64,000 nt of DNA from Nocardia testacea NBRC 100365 (GTDB taxonomy: Bacteria > Actinomycetota > Actinomycetes > Mycobacteriales > Mycobacteriaceae). The stretch lies in assembly GCF_000308775.1 (NCBI RefSeq), contig NZ_BAGJ01000135.1:92433-156432 (forward strand). The letters run 5' to 3'. Numbering within the stretch: the first letter of the stretch is position 1; every line of letters begins with the position of its first letter. Below are positions 17,169 through 25,428 of this stretch, piece by piece. The notes under the pieces were generated by a model. It was not told where the DNA came from and searched no databases. It was given only the letters and a program-made list of their open reading frames with translations. A program made the translations under genes and the position numbers.

Positions 17169-18689
17169 ATGATCATCAGCGAACCGCAGGGAGCAGGCCG
17201 GCACGGTATCCATCGGATGCGTTATGGCGCAGCGTTTTCCGTGATGGTTGGCGCGCCGCTCGTGGTGCATCTGATACTCGGGTCCCGTCCGCTGGCGGTG
17301 GCGGTCACCTTGTTCGCGGCCGTCGGCACCGTTGTCATGATCGGCTTCGGCCTGCGCCGGCACCGTCCGTCACATCCACTGCCGTGGTATCTGCTGGCCG
17401 CCTCGGCCCTCCCCTTCGCGACCGGAACCGTGCTGCGGGAACTGACCGGCTACGCGTCCACCCCTCTCGACGAGATCTGCGCGCTCGCCGGTTATACCGG
17501 TTCCGGTCTGGCCGCCCTGATGTGGCTGCGGCCGCGCCAGGCCCGGGCGCACCCCGATATCGTCCTGGACTCCGGCCTGATCGGACTGGGCGCGCTGCTG
17601 GCGTCCTGGATCTTCCTCGTCGCTCCCGTCCTGCATTCCGAGGCCCCGGGCGTGAACACGGTCACGGCGGTGGCCCTGCCGGTCTGCGATGCGCTGCTGC
17701 TCACCTTGCTGGCACATTCGCTGGCTACCTCGATCCGCTCGGAAACCTCGCTGCGCCTGCTGCACACCGCGCTGGCGGGAGTGCTGGCAACCGATCTCGG
17801 GTTCCGCCTGGTCGCGGCCGGCACTCTGGACACCGCGCCGGAAGTGCTGATCCTTCCGCTGATCGGCGCGTACCTGGCGGCCGGGGCGGCGGCCCTGCAC
17901 CCGACCATGGTGACACTGGGTGCGCCGCGGGCGATCCGGATCCACCATTCCCGCCAGCGGGCGAGCGTCATCGCCGTCGCCCTGGTGCTCTCTTCGCTGG
18001 TGCCGGTGGCGCGCGCCCCGCTGAGCCCGCTCGACCAGGTCATCGTGTCCTCGGTGCTCGCCCTGCTGCTCATCGGATTGCTGATCCGCAGCGAACGCGC
18101 GATCGGCCACAGCGCCCGCAGCGAACGGCGCGCCCAGTATCAGGCCGACCACGATCCGCTCACCGGGTTGCTCAACCGTTCCGCACTACTGCGGGTACTG
18201 CATCGGGAACACCGGGATTGGGCCGAACGCCCCCTCTGTCTGCTGTTCATCGATCTCGACGAGTTCAAGGCGATCAACGACAGCTACGGGCACACCGTCG
18301 GCGACGAGTTGATCGCCGAAGCCGCCACCCGCATCCGCTCCACCGTGCGCCGCGACGATGTAGTGGCCCGCTACGGCGGGGACGAATTCGTCGTCCTGGC
18401 TCCGCTGGAGCGAATGGAAGCGACCAAAATGGCCGAACGCCTACTCGGTGTGTTCATGAAGCCGTTCCAGCTCAGCACCGGCGAAGTCCCACTGACCGCC
18501 AGTATCGGGCTGGCCTGCGGTGGCCCCCGCGATATCGACGCCAGCATCTACGACCTCATCCGCGATGCGGACGCGGCCATGTACCAGGCGAAACGGCGCG
18601 GCTTCGGCTACATGTTCCACGACACGATCCGCTACACCCCGGCCGAGCCGAACCGCCACGGCTGGCGACCGCGGGAAACAGCTGTCTGA
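17169..18689 (+). CDS. Membrane-bound diguanylate cyclase
   Basis: 506 residues. The N-terminal 310 residues hold eight to ten hydrophobic helices and form a membrane sensor without a recognisable named domain. The C-terminal GGDEF domain (about 335-495) begins DHDPLTGLLNR, carries the metal site FIDLDEFKAIND, the inhibitory site RRDD exactly five residues before an intact GGDEF (about 403-407), and ends RDADAAMYQAKRRG. It should therefore make c-di-GMP with product inhibition. No EAL domain is attached. ATG 17169 follows AAAGGGGGG. It appears monocistronic. Confidence 0.9.
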   Translation: MIISEPQGAGRHGIHRMRYGAAFSVMVGAPLVVHLILGSRPLAVAVTLFAAVGTVVMIGFGLRRHRPSHPLPWYLLAASALPFATGTVLRELTGYASTPLDEICALAGYTGSGLAALMWLRPRQARAHPDIVLDSGLIGLGALLASWIFLVAPVLHSEAPGVNTVTAVALPVCDALLLTLLAHSLATSIRSETSLRLLHTALAGVLATDLGFRLVAAGTLDTAPEVLILPLIGAYLAAGAAALHPTMVTLGAPRAIRIHHSRQRASVIAVALVLSSLVPVARAPLSPLDQVIVSSVLALLLIGLLIRSERAIGHSARSERRAQYQADHDPLTGLLNRSALLRVLHREHRDWAERPLCLLFIDLDEFKAINDSYGHTVGDELIAEAATRIRSTVRRDDVVARYGGDEFVVLAPLERMEATKMAERLLGVFMKPFQLSTGEVPLTASIGLACGGPRDIDASIYDLIRDADAAMYQAKRRGFGYMFHDTIRYTPAEPNRHGWRPRETAV

Positions 18690-18789
18690 CACCGCCCGGA
18701 GACCACCCGGACGCGCACGTCGATCGGCCCCGGGCGGTCGGCAACACCCTGACACGCAACGAATGCCGTGCTCCGGGCCGCCGAGCGCG

Positions 18790-18814
18790 CCCCCGAGCAG
18801 CGGCAGCTCGGGGG
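18790..18814. terminator. Terminator between GGDEF gene and the minus-strand neighbour
   Basis: Arms CCCCCGAGC (18790-18798) and GCTCGGGGG (18806-18814) between convergent genes. Confidence 0.55.
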
Positions 18815-18835
18815 ACGCGCATTCGCGGACTCGTC

Positions 18836-19591
18836 TCAGTCCGTGAGCTCTTCGAGAAGTTTGCGCGCCTGCTCGAGTTCGGCCTGCAACTGCTGGACCT
18901 TGGCCTCCTGGGCGCCCCGCACCGATTCGAGCAGGCCGTCCACCACCTCGGACACCTCCGGCGGCAACAGTTTCGCCGCCTGGGCCACGGCGGTACCGGT
19001 GACCGGGACCGCCCGCGCGGTCCGCTTCTTGCCCGCGGTGACATCGACGGTCCACTCACCGTCGGCGGTGCCGTTGATGGTGACGGTGACCTCCGGCGTC
19101 TTGGTCTTGCGGGCGGCCGGTGCCTTGGCCGCCTTGGCAGCGGACGGGGTCCGCGGCGCCGCGGCCGACTTCGGCTCGGCGGCAGCGCTCTTCGCGGGGG
19201 CGGGCGCCGGTTTCCGGTCCGCGGCCGAGGGGGCGGAGGTGGTCGGGGACGCGGCGGAAGTCACGGGCGGTTCCTTCTTCTCGGGGGCGGGTTGCGGTGT
19301 GGGCGGCGGCGCGGTGGCCGGCTTGTCACGCTGGGGTTTTACCAGCGTGACCTCGGTGGGTCCGAATGACAGCACATCCTTGGACCCGGTAGGCCGGATC
19401 TGCAGGAAGTCGCCGTCGGCGGGATCGCCGAGCGAGACCACCTTGCCCGACCGTCCCTCGGTGACCCCCACCGCCGCGGCGGTGAACCAGACCATCGGCG
19501 GGCGCCCCGCGTCGATCTCCGCGGCGATCTGCTCGAGGTCGTTGTCGGACAGAGGTTTCGGCTTCGCGCTCGATGGTGTTCGCGACGGCAT
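18836..19591 (-). CDS. Ala/Pro/Lys-rich protein with central low-complexity linker
   Basis: 251 residues; ATG 19591 follows GGAG by 7 bases. Three parts: an N-terminal globular region (about 12-85; DLEQIAAEIDAGRPPMVWFTAAAVGVTEG and a beta-rich segment), a low-complexity Pro/Ala/Lys linker (about 88-165), and a C-terminal part with a beta segment (EVTVTINGTADGEWTVDV) and a coiled-coil-like end (AKVQQLQAELEQARKLLEEL). The basic linker suggests nucleic-acid or cell-wall contact, but no domain is recognised with confidence. It resembles conserved actinobacterial DUF proteins. Confidence 0.6.
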   Translation of the reverse strand: MPSRTPSSAKPKPLSDNDLEQIAAEIDAGRPPMVWFTAAAVGVTEGRSGKVVSLGDPADGDFLQIRPTGSKDVLSFGPTEVTLVKPQRDKPATAPPPTPQPAPEKKEPPVTSAASPTTSAPSAADRKPAPAPAKSAAAEPKSAAAPRTPSAAKAAKAPAARKTKTPEVTVTINGTADGEWTVDVTAGKKRTARAVPVTGTAVAQAAKLLPPEVSEVVDGLLESVRGAQEAKVQQLQAELEQARKLLEELTD

Positions 19592-19700
19592 GGGCACTCC
19601 GGGCAATCTCACTGGTTCGTCGAATAGCTGCGTGCACAGATGATGCCGCACCGCACCGACATTTTCACAAGCAGGGACGGCTACGTCGCTCGGCCACCCG

Positions 19701-19714
19701 TAGAACGTGTTCTA
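19701..19714 (+). promoter_or_regulatory. KstR operator
   Basis: TAGAAC-GT-GTTCTA fits the published mycobacterial/rhodococcal KstR consensus TnnAACnnGTTnnA at every defined position, with the favoured flanking AG and CT. It overlaps a -10-like TATTGT (19713-19718) and lies 39 bases before the start at 19753, so bound KstR would block transcription until cholesterol-derived CoA esters release it. Confidence 0.8.
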
Positions 19715-19752
19715 TTGTGGGAGCGAATTCCGGCCATCCGAAGGGAGTCACC

Positions 19753-20568
19753 GTGTCGCTGGACCCGACCGCCGCGGATCTGCGCGAGGCCGTGCTCGCA
19801 TCCCCTCGCGCCGTCGCGGCCCACGACCGGGCTGCCTGGGTGGGCCTGTTCGCGACCGGTGCGGTGGTCAATGATCCGGTCGGCTCGCAACCGCACACCG
19901 GATACGACGCGATCGGCCGGTTCTACGACACCTTCATCGCCCCCAACGACATCGTGTTCGATGTGGCCCACGATTTCGCCGGTCCGGCGACGGTGTTGCG
20001 CGATCTCACCATCACCATCACGATGTCGACCGGCGCCCGGGTCCGGGTGCCGATGCATCTGCGCTACGAAGTGGTCGAGCAGGACGGCGCACTGCGGATC
20101 GGATACCTGGCCGCGTACTGGGAACTCGTGCCCATGGTCGGGCAGCTCATGGGCACCGGACCGAAGGGATGGCGGGCGGGCACCCGGCTCGGCGGCCTGC
20201 TGCTGCGCAATCAGGGCGTTCACGGTCTGATCGGTATGGCCCGGGCGTGCACCGGTATCGGTTCCGCCGGAAAACGGATTGCGCAACGGCTGTGCGCGGC
20301 GGCGGCCGCCGGCGATACCGCGGCCGTCACGGCACTGACCGGCGACCGCGACACCGTGCGGTTGTGGTCGGGCGAGTCGATCAGCAGCGCGGAGCTGGCC
20401 GTGCGAGCGCGTGGCCTGCGGCAGGGCAAAACGCTGGCGGCGGGTCGTTCGGTGACGATCAGTGCCGATCTGCCGTCGGGCCCGGCGCTGCTGATCCTGG
20501 ACTTCCACCCCACCCGGGACCGGATCGAGACGCTCCGGGTGCACACGCACACCGTCACCGCTCGCTAG
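19753..20568 (+). CDS. SnoaL/NTF2-fold protein, probable KstR regulon member (steroid-isomerase-like)
   Basis: 271 residues from GTG 19753, with GGGAG five bases upstream. The first 140 residues have the SnoaL-like ketosteroid-isomerase pattern: an N-terminal helix pair (VAAHDRAAWVGLFATGAVVNDPVGSQPHTGYDAIGRFYDTFI) and a curved sheet. The second half (about 185-270) may be a second cone-like domain. The KstR box in its promoter points to sterol catabolism; a delta5-delta4 isomerase or a sterol carrier role would fit. Catalytic residues cannot be assigned from sequence alone. Confidence 0.7.
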   Translation: MSLDPTAADLREAVLASPRAVAAHDRAAWVGLFATGAVVNDPVGSQPHTGYDAIGRFYDTFIAPNDIVFDVAHDFAGPATVLRDLTITITMSTGARVRVPMHLRYEVVEQDGALRIGYLAAYWELVPMVGQLMGTGPKGWRAGTRLGGLLLRNQGVHGLIGMARACTGIGSAGKRIAQRLCAAAAAGDTAAVTALTGDRDTVRLWSGESISSAELAVRARGLRQGKTLAAGRSVTISADLPSGPALLILDFHPTRDRIETLRVHTHTVTAR

Positions 20569-20695
20569 CCGGCGGCCGGGCCGCGGACCGGCGCACCGCC
20601 GAGGACCCGGCAGGCGGCTCTCGGTCTCGCGGCCGGGACCTCAGATCCGCGCCACGCTCAACAGGGCACGATTGCGCACCGGCTCCGGGCGCTCT

Positions 20696-20724
20696 ATTTA
20701 CTGAGACGCAGAGTCCCGGTAAAT
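20696..20724 (+). promoter_or_regulatory. 29-base imperfect palindrome upstream of the diiron oxygenase
   Basis: Outer arms ATTTAC (20696-20701) and GTAAAT (20719-20724), inner arms GAC (20705-20707) and GTC (20713-20715), all symmetric about 20710. It ends 43 bases before the start codon. Candidate operator, perhaps for the TetR protein downstream. Confidence 0.5.
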
Positions 20725-20767
20725 TCGTCCGCAGAGAGATGTACGCCATACGCACGAGGAGGCACCG

Positions 20768-21769
20768 ATGACGCCGTCGACTCTGCCGCGGGCTCCCAGG
20801 CTGGACGCCCGGTATCGCGAGACGCTGGAAACACTGTCGGAGGGCTCGGTGCACCGCCGGTTCGACCCGTACCTGGATATCGAGTGGGATTCGCCCGAAC
20901 TCGCCCTCGATCGAGACGACCCCCGCTGGGTCCTCTCCCCCGACTACGATCCGCTCGGCGCCACCCGCTGGTATCGGGAACTGCCGCAGGCGAGGCAGAT
21001 CGAGATCGGCCGCTGGCGGATCGCCAACGCCATCAAGGTCGGGGCGGCCTTCGAAACCGTCCTCATCCGGGGGATGATGCAGTACATCGCAAAACTGCCC
21101 AACGGGTCGCCGGAGTTCCGCTACTGCCTGCACGAGATGACCGAAGAGTGCAACCACATCCAGATGTTCCAGGAGCTGGTGAACCGGATCGGCGACGATG
21201 TCCCCGGGATGCGCCCGATCTTCCGGGCGCTCTCACCGTTCATCGGCGTGGCCGGGGGCTACGCGCATGTGGTGCTGTTCCTGGGCATCCTCGGCGGCGA
21301 GGAACCGATCGACCACTACCAGAAGGCGATGATCCGCAACGGCGCGAACCTGCCGCCGCTGGTGGTGCGGACGATGGAAATCCATATCGCCGAGGAGGCG
21401 CGTCACATCTCCTTCGCGGGAGAGTTCCTGCGCGCGCATATCGCGAAACTCGGCCCGGTCTCCACCGCGCTGTGCGGGCTCTCCTTCCCGCTGGCGCTGC
21501 GCTGGCTGGCCGGGGAGATCATGGCGCCGCCGCCGGAGTTCGCCCGCCGCTTCGACGTGCCGCGCGAGGTCATCGAGGAAGCGTTCTGGCGGAGCCCGCA
21601 CTCGCGGCGGATCCTGTCCGGCTACTTCGGCGATATGCGCGCCCTCGCCGACGAACTCGGTCTGATGAACCCGGTCACCTCGCGGCTGTGGCGGGCACTG
21701 GGCATCGACGGCGACCGCTCGCGCTACCGCAGCGAACCGGAGCGCCGGGTTCGGACCTCGGTGGCCTGA
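20768..21769 (+). CDS. AurF-like non-heme diiron oxygenase
   Basis: 333 residues; ATG 20768 follows GAGGAGGCACCG. The ligand pattern of the AurF family (p-aminobenzoate N-oxygenase) is present: E96, E127-x2-H130 (TEECNH), E179, then H206-x3-E210-x2-H213 (HIAEEARH). The spacing E179/H206/E210/H213 equals that of AurF E196/H223/E227/H230. Such enzymes oxidise arylamines to nitro compounds or act on other substrates; the substrate here is unknown. A palindrome upstream and a convergent tetR gene downstream suggest substrate-inducible control. An F420-type nitroreductase lies 1.8 kb away. Confidence 0.8.
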   Translation: MTPSTLPRAPRLDARYRETLETLSEGSVHRRFDPYLDIEWDSPELALDRDDPRWVLSPDYDPLGATRWYRELPQARQIEIGRWRIANAIKVGAAFETVLIRGMMQYIAKLPNGSPEFRYCLHEMTEECNHIQMFQELVNRIGDDVPGMRPIFRALSPFIGVAGGYAHVVLFLGILGGEEPIDHYQKAMIRNGANLPPLVVRTMEIHIAEEARHISFAGEFLRAHIAKLGPVSTALCGLSFPLALRWLAGEIMAPPPEFARRFDVPREVIEEAFWRSPHSRRILSGYFGDMRALADELGLMNPVTSRLWRALGIDGDRSRYRSEPERRVRTSVA

Positions 21770-21824
21770 CCCGGGACGGCCGGGCCGGCCGACGACGTTC
21801 GGCCCGGTCGACGACCCCGCACCC

Positions 21825-22556
21825 TCACGGGGCCGAACCACGCAGTCCGGCCACCACCTGTGCCAATTCCCGGTCCGGGTCCACCGTCACACCGACCGTC
21901 CGGGCCGCGCCGTCGAGGATGTACCAGGCGTAGCCGGAGAGGTCCGCGACCATTTCCGCCCGCGTCCGGCTCGGCTCCGGATCGGCGACCCACGCGGCCA
22001 GCACCCCTTCGACCATGGTCACCACGGCGAACGGCACCGGCTCCAGCGCGGCCGACTCCACCTCCACAATGCGGGCGATCGCCTCGATCAGCTCACGGGA
22101 CCGCTCGGTGATCCGGATCTTCAGGCTGGAGATCGCGTCCACACTGTCGGGTCCGCCGACGGGCGGGCCGGTCCGCGCGAACGCCGCGAGGTTGGGGTGG
22201 TCGCCCATCCAGTCGGCGACCGCGCGGACCGTCCGGGTGATGATCTCGCGCACCGAGCCGGACGAGACGTCCAGCTGCGCGTCCAGTACGGCCCCCAGCT
22301 CGTCGATCAGGTACGACCGGATGCGCCGGTCCAGATCCTCGCGACCGCTGAACTGCCGATACACGACGGATTTGGCCACCCCCGCCCGCTCGGCGATCTG
22401 ACGCACCGGCACGTCGGCGCCCAGCGGCTTCTCCTCCAGCAGCTCGACCGCGGCCCGCAGGATGCGTAACTGACGCTCGGTATTGTGCTGCTCCCAGCGC
22501 GCCTCGTATCCGTTGACCTCCCCCGGAATCCGCGATCGCGACGACGCCACCGACAT
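21825..22556 (-). CDS. TetR-family transcriptional regulator
   Basis: 243 residues. The N-terminal helix-turn-helix is clear: RQLRILRAAVELLEEK, then VPVRQIAERAGVAKSVVYRQFSGREDLDRRI. The C-terminal ligand domain is helical with no known signature. I use ATG 22556; GTG 22577 in the same frame is possible. It converges with the diiron oxygenase gene (56 bases apart) and may repress it. A TetR-type palindrome lies at 22753-22770 in its upstream region. Confidence 0.85.
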   Translation of the reverse strand: MSVASSRSRIPGEVNGYEARWEQHNTERQLRILRAAVELLEEKPLGADVPVRQIAERAGVAKSVVYRQFSGREDLDRRIRSYLIDELGAVLDAQLDVSSGSVREIITRTVRAVADWMGDHPNLAAFARTGPPVGGPDSVDAISSLKIRITERSRELIEAIARIVEVESAALEPVPFAVVTMVEGVLAAWVADPEPSRTRAEMVADLSGYAWYILDGAARTVGVTVDPDRELAQVVAGLRGSAP

Positions 22557-23085
22557 GCCTGGCAGTGTACTCAGCACCGCCGCCGGCAGCGGCCGGTCCC
22601 GCCTCGTTCCGCCCCGCCGGCCGCTCGACCGGGGATTTCTTCACCGAGATTTCATATGCCCGCTCGTTCTGCACGATCAAATGAAAGTACATTTACACCG
22701 GCATTAATTCGGGATCGCGCGCGTACATTGCGCAATACATTCGCCATATATTACAAACCGGTCGTTTTGTCGACTCCGGCTGCGCCGGCGGGTCGCGTAG
22801 CATCGGAAGATGTTCTCGCACAGACACATCCAGAATACCGTGCGAACAGTGGGTTCCACCCCGGAAAAGTCGCCGGCTGCCCCCGGATTCCAATCCGTGG
22901 GCAGTCGGAACGAAAAACGCTAGAATTGCGGCACATTGGTACCGGGCGGGTCCGGCGATCTGCTGTCACTACGTTGCTCGGTCGCGGGAATTCCCGGCGA
23001 CACCGGTGACTGGGGCGGCGCAATCGGAGCAGCGTACGAATACGCGCAGCGACCCGCCGGCGCACCACGCGTACAGGAGGCAAGG
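22557..23085. other. AT-rich intergenic region upstream of tetR and the 60-residue gene
   Basis: About 530 bases with no convincing gene. From about 22640 to 22770 the base composition drops well below the rest of the window. It holds a TetR-type palindrome (22753-22770) and must contain the promoters of two divergent genes. The remainder shows no repeats. Confidence 0.4.
22753..22770. promoter_or_regulatory. TetR-type palindrome
   Basis: ACAAAcCGgtCGtTTTGT: 14 of 18 positions are symmetric. The core CCGGTCG and length match common TetR operators. It lies about 200 bases upstream of the tetR start and about 315 bases before the 60-residue gene. Confidence 0.5.
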
Positions 23086-23268
23086 ATGCCCGACAACACC
23101 GGCCCCGAGGAGAACGACGTGGAATCGACCGCCGAGCACGCACCCGTGATCTGGCCGGAGCCCAGCCGGTTGGACTCCTGGTGGCGCGACATCATGACCG
23201 ATCCGGTCCAAGGAGCCGCGGTCGCGGAGGCCGAACCGGTGCCCCCGAGCCTCACCCGCAACGGCTGA
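23086..23268 (+). CDS. Small acidic protein, 60 residues, unknown
   Basis: ATG 23086 follows AGGAGG by 6 bases, one of the best ribosome sites in the window. The product starts MPDNTGPEENDVESTAEHAP and then has a Trp-rich middle (VIWPEPSRLDSWWRDI) and a Pro/Ala/Glu tail. No cysteine, signal peptide or membrane segment. A hairpin follows directly. It is not a recognised family. Its size and leader-like acidic start allow a peptide precursor, but there is no modification enzyme beside it, so it stays hypothetical. Confidence 0.55.
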   Translation: MPDNTGPEENDVESTAEHAPVIWPEPSRLDSWWRDIMTDPVQGAAVAEAEPVPPSLTRNG

Positions 23269-23571
23269 TCCGCCTACCGGCCATCGGCCGGCTCCGGCGC
23301 CGGTTCGGCGCCGGAGCACCGGGCGATACCGCGCACCGGCTCTTCACCACGCCCCGGCGCTCGACCACGACAGATCGGGTGCCGGTTCCCGGCGCAGGCC
23401 CGGCAGCGTCCCGGGCGTCCAGGGCAGGGCGCTGCCGCCTGCGGACGAGGAGCGGGCCGTCGTCCGCCCACACCTCGGCACCTGTCCGCAGCGTGCGGTG
23501 ATCCGGTCTCGACGCGCGATCGACGGACCGGGTCTCATGCCGCCGGGACGTAGAGGCCGGTCGAACCGCGT
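23269..23571. other. Intergenic region between small gene and nitroreductase
   Basis: 303 bases between convergent genes. Apart from the terminator at 23291-23317 I see no gene or repeat. Confidence 0.4.
23291..23317 (+). terminator. Terminator after the 60-residue gene
   Basis: Perfect 11-base arms GCTCCGGCGCC (23291-23301) and GGCGCCGGAGC (23307-23317) around GGTTC. Confidence 0.6.
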
Positions 23572-24045
23572 CTACCCGAGGTTCTCGCCGCGGCCGCGTC
23601 GCGGTCGAGTCCCACTTGCGGCAGGCGTGAGCCGGACTAAAGGGATCTCCCGATCGGTGCGCTTCTGGTAATCCCCGTATACCGGATAGGCGGCGGTGAT
23701 CCGGGACCACAGCGGCGCCCGCTGTTCCGCGGAGAGGATCTGTGCCGTCATCGGCCGGCGCGGACCGTTGCGGAAGGAGACCTCGACGGCAGGATTGTCA
23801 CGGAGGTTCCAATACCACGCCGGGTGGGTCGGATCGCCGGCGCGGGACGCGACGATGATGTAGTCCTCCCCGTCGACGATCGGCGCCGTCAGCATGACCG
23901 AGCGCGGTTGCCCGCTCTTGCGGCCGACCGTGGTCAGTTCCAACGCCGGCATCCCGAAGTACTCGGTCCCCAGGCGGCCGAAGCTGATACGCAGCAGAGT
24001 TCGGTGTACGGCGTTGACGGCCTTGAGCGTGAAATCAGATGGCAC
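23572..24045 (-). CDS. Deazaflavin (F420)-dependent nitroreductase, Ddn family
   Basis: 157 residues; GTG 24045 has GGAGG eight bases upstream. The family pattern is clear: PALELTTVGRKSGQPRSVMLTAPIVDGEDYIIVASRAGDPTHPAWYWNLRDNPAVEV, which forms the split-barrel F420 site. M. tuberculosis Ddn and its paralogues activate nitroimidazoles and reduce quinones. Physiological substrate unknown. The short basic C-terminal tail (RPRRGRGENLG) is probably disordered. F420 use fits a nocardioform actinomycete. Confidence 0.88.
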   Translation of the reverse strand: MPSDFTLKAVNAVHRTLLRISFGRLGTEYFGMPALELTTVGRKSGQPRSVMLTAPIVDGEDYIIVASRAGDPTHPAWYWNLRDNPAVEVSFRNGPRRPMTAQILSAEQRAPLWSRITAAYPVYGDYQKRTDREIPLVRLTPAASGTRPRRGRGENLG

Positions 24046-24758
24046 GGCTGGTCCTCCGGTTCGCGGCAGTTGTCCCAGCAAAGCAGCTCGGTCCGCGCCC
24101 GGCAACGCCGCACGCCCGCCCTACGGCCGGAGCCCGGCATGGACGCCACCCAGTGACCCCCTACCCGCGGGCTCACGCCTCCGGGGCTTCCGCCGGCGAA
24201 ACCCGCGCGGCAGGAGGCGAATCCGCGCCCCATCGCCCCGTCGCGGGCGGTCGGAGCGCGGCCATGCCCTGCACCGGCGCAGTTCCGGGCCGCCGCGGAC
24301 ACGGGTGGGCCGGGCCGGCCGGGGCCGATCGAATTGCACCGTTGTAATTCATGAGATGCGTACCTGCTATTACGAATTCGCTCGCTCATAAATATGTCTC
24401 GACCACTCGTTTCGAGCGGTATTCACGGGCCGCAAACGACCCGATGGGCCTTTCTTTTATGTGATAGCCGGATGATTGCCCATTCTTTCGCTGTCCCAGC
24501 ACATCCCGCCATCGGCCGTCCCACCACCGCGGACCACGCACCGAAGGCCCGCCGACCTCGCACGATTCGGCCGGATCACAGGCCCCGGAGAGCATGAAGG
24601 AAGCCGGACACCGCCCCCAGCTCGACGCCGGCACTTCCCCACACGACAGCAGCCACGCACGACCGAGGGGCGGACTACAGCGGCTTCGGAGAGCTCGGCC
24701 CACCAGCCGCGGAGAAGGAGCACGCCGGACGGAAGGGAGGCGATACGGCAAAAGGAAA
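24046..24758. other. Intergenic region upstream of nitroreductase and downstream of the tRNA
   Basis: About 710 bases. Open frames here have poor codon pattern and no ribosome site, so I call no gene. The part around 24335-24480 is A+T-rich against its surroundings. A short purine-rich stretch (24721-24758) precedes the tRNA terminator. Confidence 0.4.
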
Positions 24759-24787
24759 AGGCCCCGGAGAGAATCTCTCCGGGGCCT
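24759..24787 (-). terminator. Intrinsic terminator of the tRNA gene
   Basis: Arms AGGCCCCGGAGAGA (24759-24772) and its complement (24774-24787). Read on the minus strand the stem is followed by TTTTCCTTTT, a proper U-rich tail, placed just after the tRNA 3' end. Confidence 0.85.
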
Positions 24788-24792
24788 TCCTG

Positions 24793-24869
24793 TAGTAGCG
24801 GGGACAGGATTTGAACCTGCGACCTCTGGGTTATGAGCCCAGCGAGCTACCGAGCTGCTCCACCCCGCG
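24793..24869 (-). tRNA. Initiator tRNA-fMet (CAU)
   Basis: Reads on the minus strand CGCGGGGTGGAGCAGCTCGG and onward. Initiator hallmarks: unpaired first position (C1 against U72), three G-C pairs in the anticodon stem (GGG-CUCAUAA-CCC), anticodon CAU and T-loop TTCAAAT. The gene ends ACTA, so the terminal CCA is not fully encoded. A strong terminator follows. Confidence 0.96.
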
Positions 24870-25428
24870 TTGGGTGAACACAACATTACACACGGCTTCG
24901 GACTTATACCAAATCGCCTGGTCAAAAGCTTTTTTATCCAAATCCGGCGCCTCCGGGGGCGGGCTCGGCACAGGCCCCGCACCCCATCGACACCCATCGA
25001 TCCTACGGAGTCGCCGCGACCCCCGGACAGCAGCCCGCCAACTCGGCATCGGAACGTTAGCGGAGCGATTGCCCCTTGTCCCGATCGCTATACGCGTGAC
25101 ACGAATTACGCATTTTCGGTGATCCCCGTCACATTTCAGTGTTGCCGCGGAACGCCATGGGTACGGGAGAAACCCGTTAATGACCTGGACTTTTTCACAT
25201 ATTCCCGCTTTGCACCAATCGACGTATTGATAGTTATCGATACGTGATCTGACGAGATTTCTTCGTTACCGTCGTTGCCAGGCCCCGACCAACCGGGACG
25301 GGCCGACCGAACCGGAGAACGCCGGCAACCCTGTCCCACGGTTCGGATCAAACCCCGACACATCACCTGGGGACAGGGGCACGCAAGCTTCGACCGCGCT
25401 GCCGGTGGGCACAGGGAGGGATTCGCAT
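24870..25428. other. Long leader region of the rpf gene
   Basis: About 560 bases with no gene. The part from about 25080 to 25260 is A+T-rich and should hold promoters for the tRNA (-) and rpf (+). The last 130 bases form the structured leader described separately. Confidence 0.45.
25307..25378 (+). promoter_or_regulatory. Structured 5' leader of rpf, possible riboswitch
   Basis: Two perfect helices interlock: CCGAACCG (25307-25314) with CGGTTCGG (25339-25346), and CCCTGTCCC (25329-25337) with GGGACAGGG (25370-25378). Their order a-b-a'-b' makes a pseudoknot-like or mutually exclusive fold. Actinobacterial rpf genes are known to have ydaO-type c-di-AMP riboswitches; I could match only a weak AACCCCGACA element, so identity is open. 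Confidence 0.4.

Noticed and set aside
23252..23710. Minus-strand frame upstream-overlapping the nitroreductase end
   Set aside because: Arg-rich, no start signals, and overlaps the nitroreductase gene and a terminator.
24386..24997. Minus-strand open frame running through the initiator tRNA
   Set aside because: It includes the tRNA and its terminator, so it cannot be a protein gene.
25190..25428. Firm call of a c-di-AMP (ydaO) riboswitch
   Set aside because: Only a weak AACCCCGACA element fits; the usual GGGGGA and GGGUGAAUC blocks were not found. Kept as a structured leader only.
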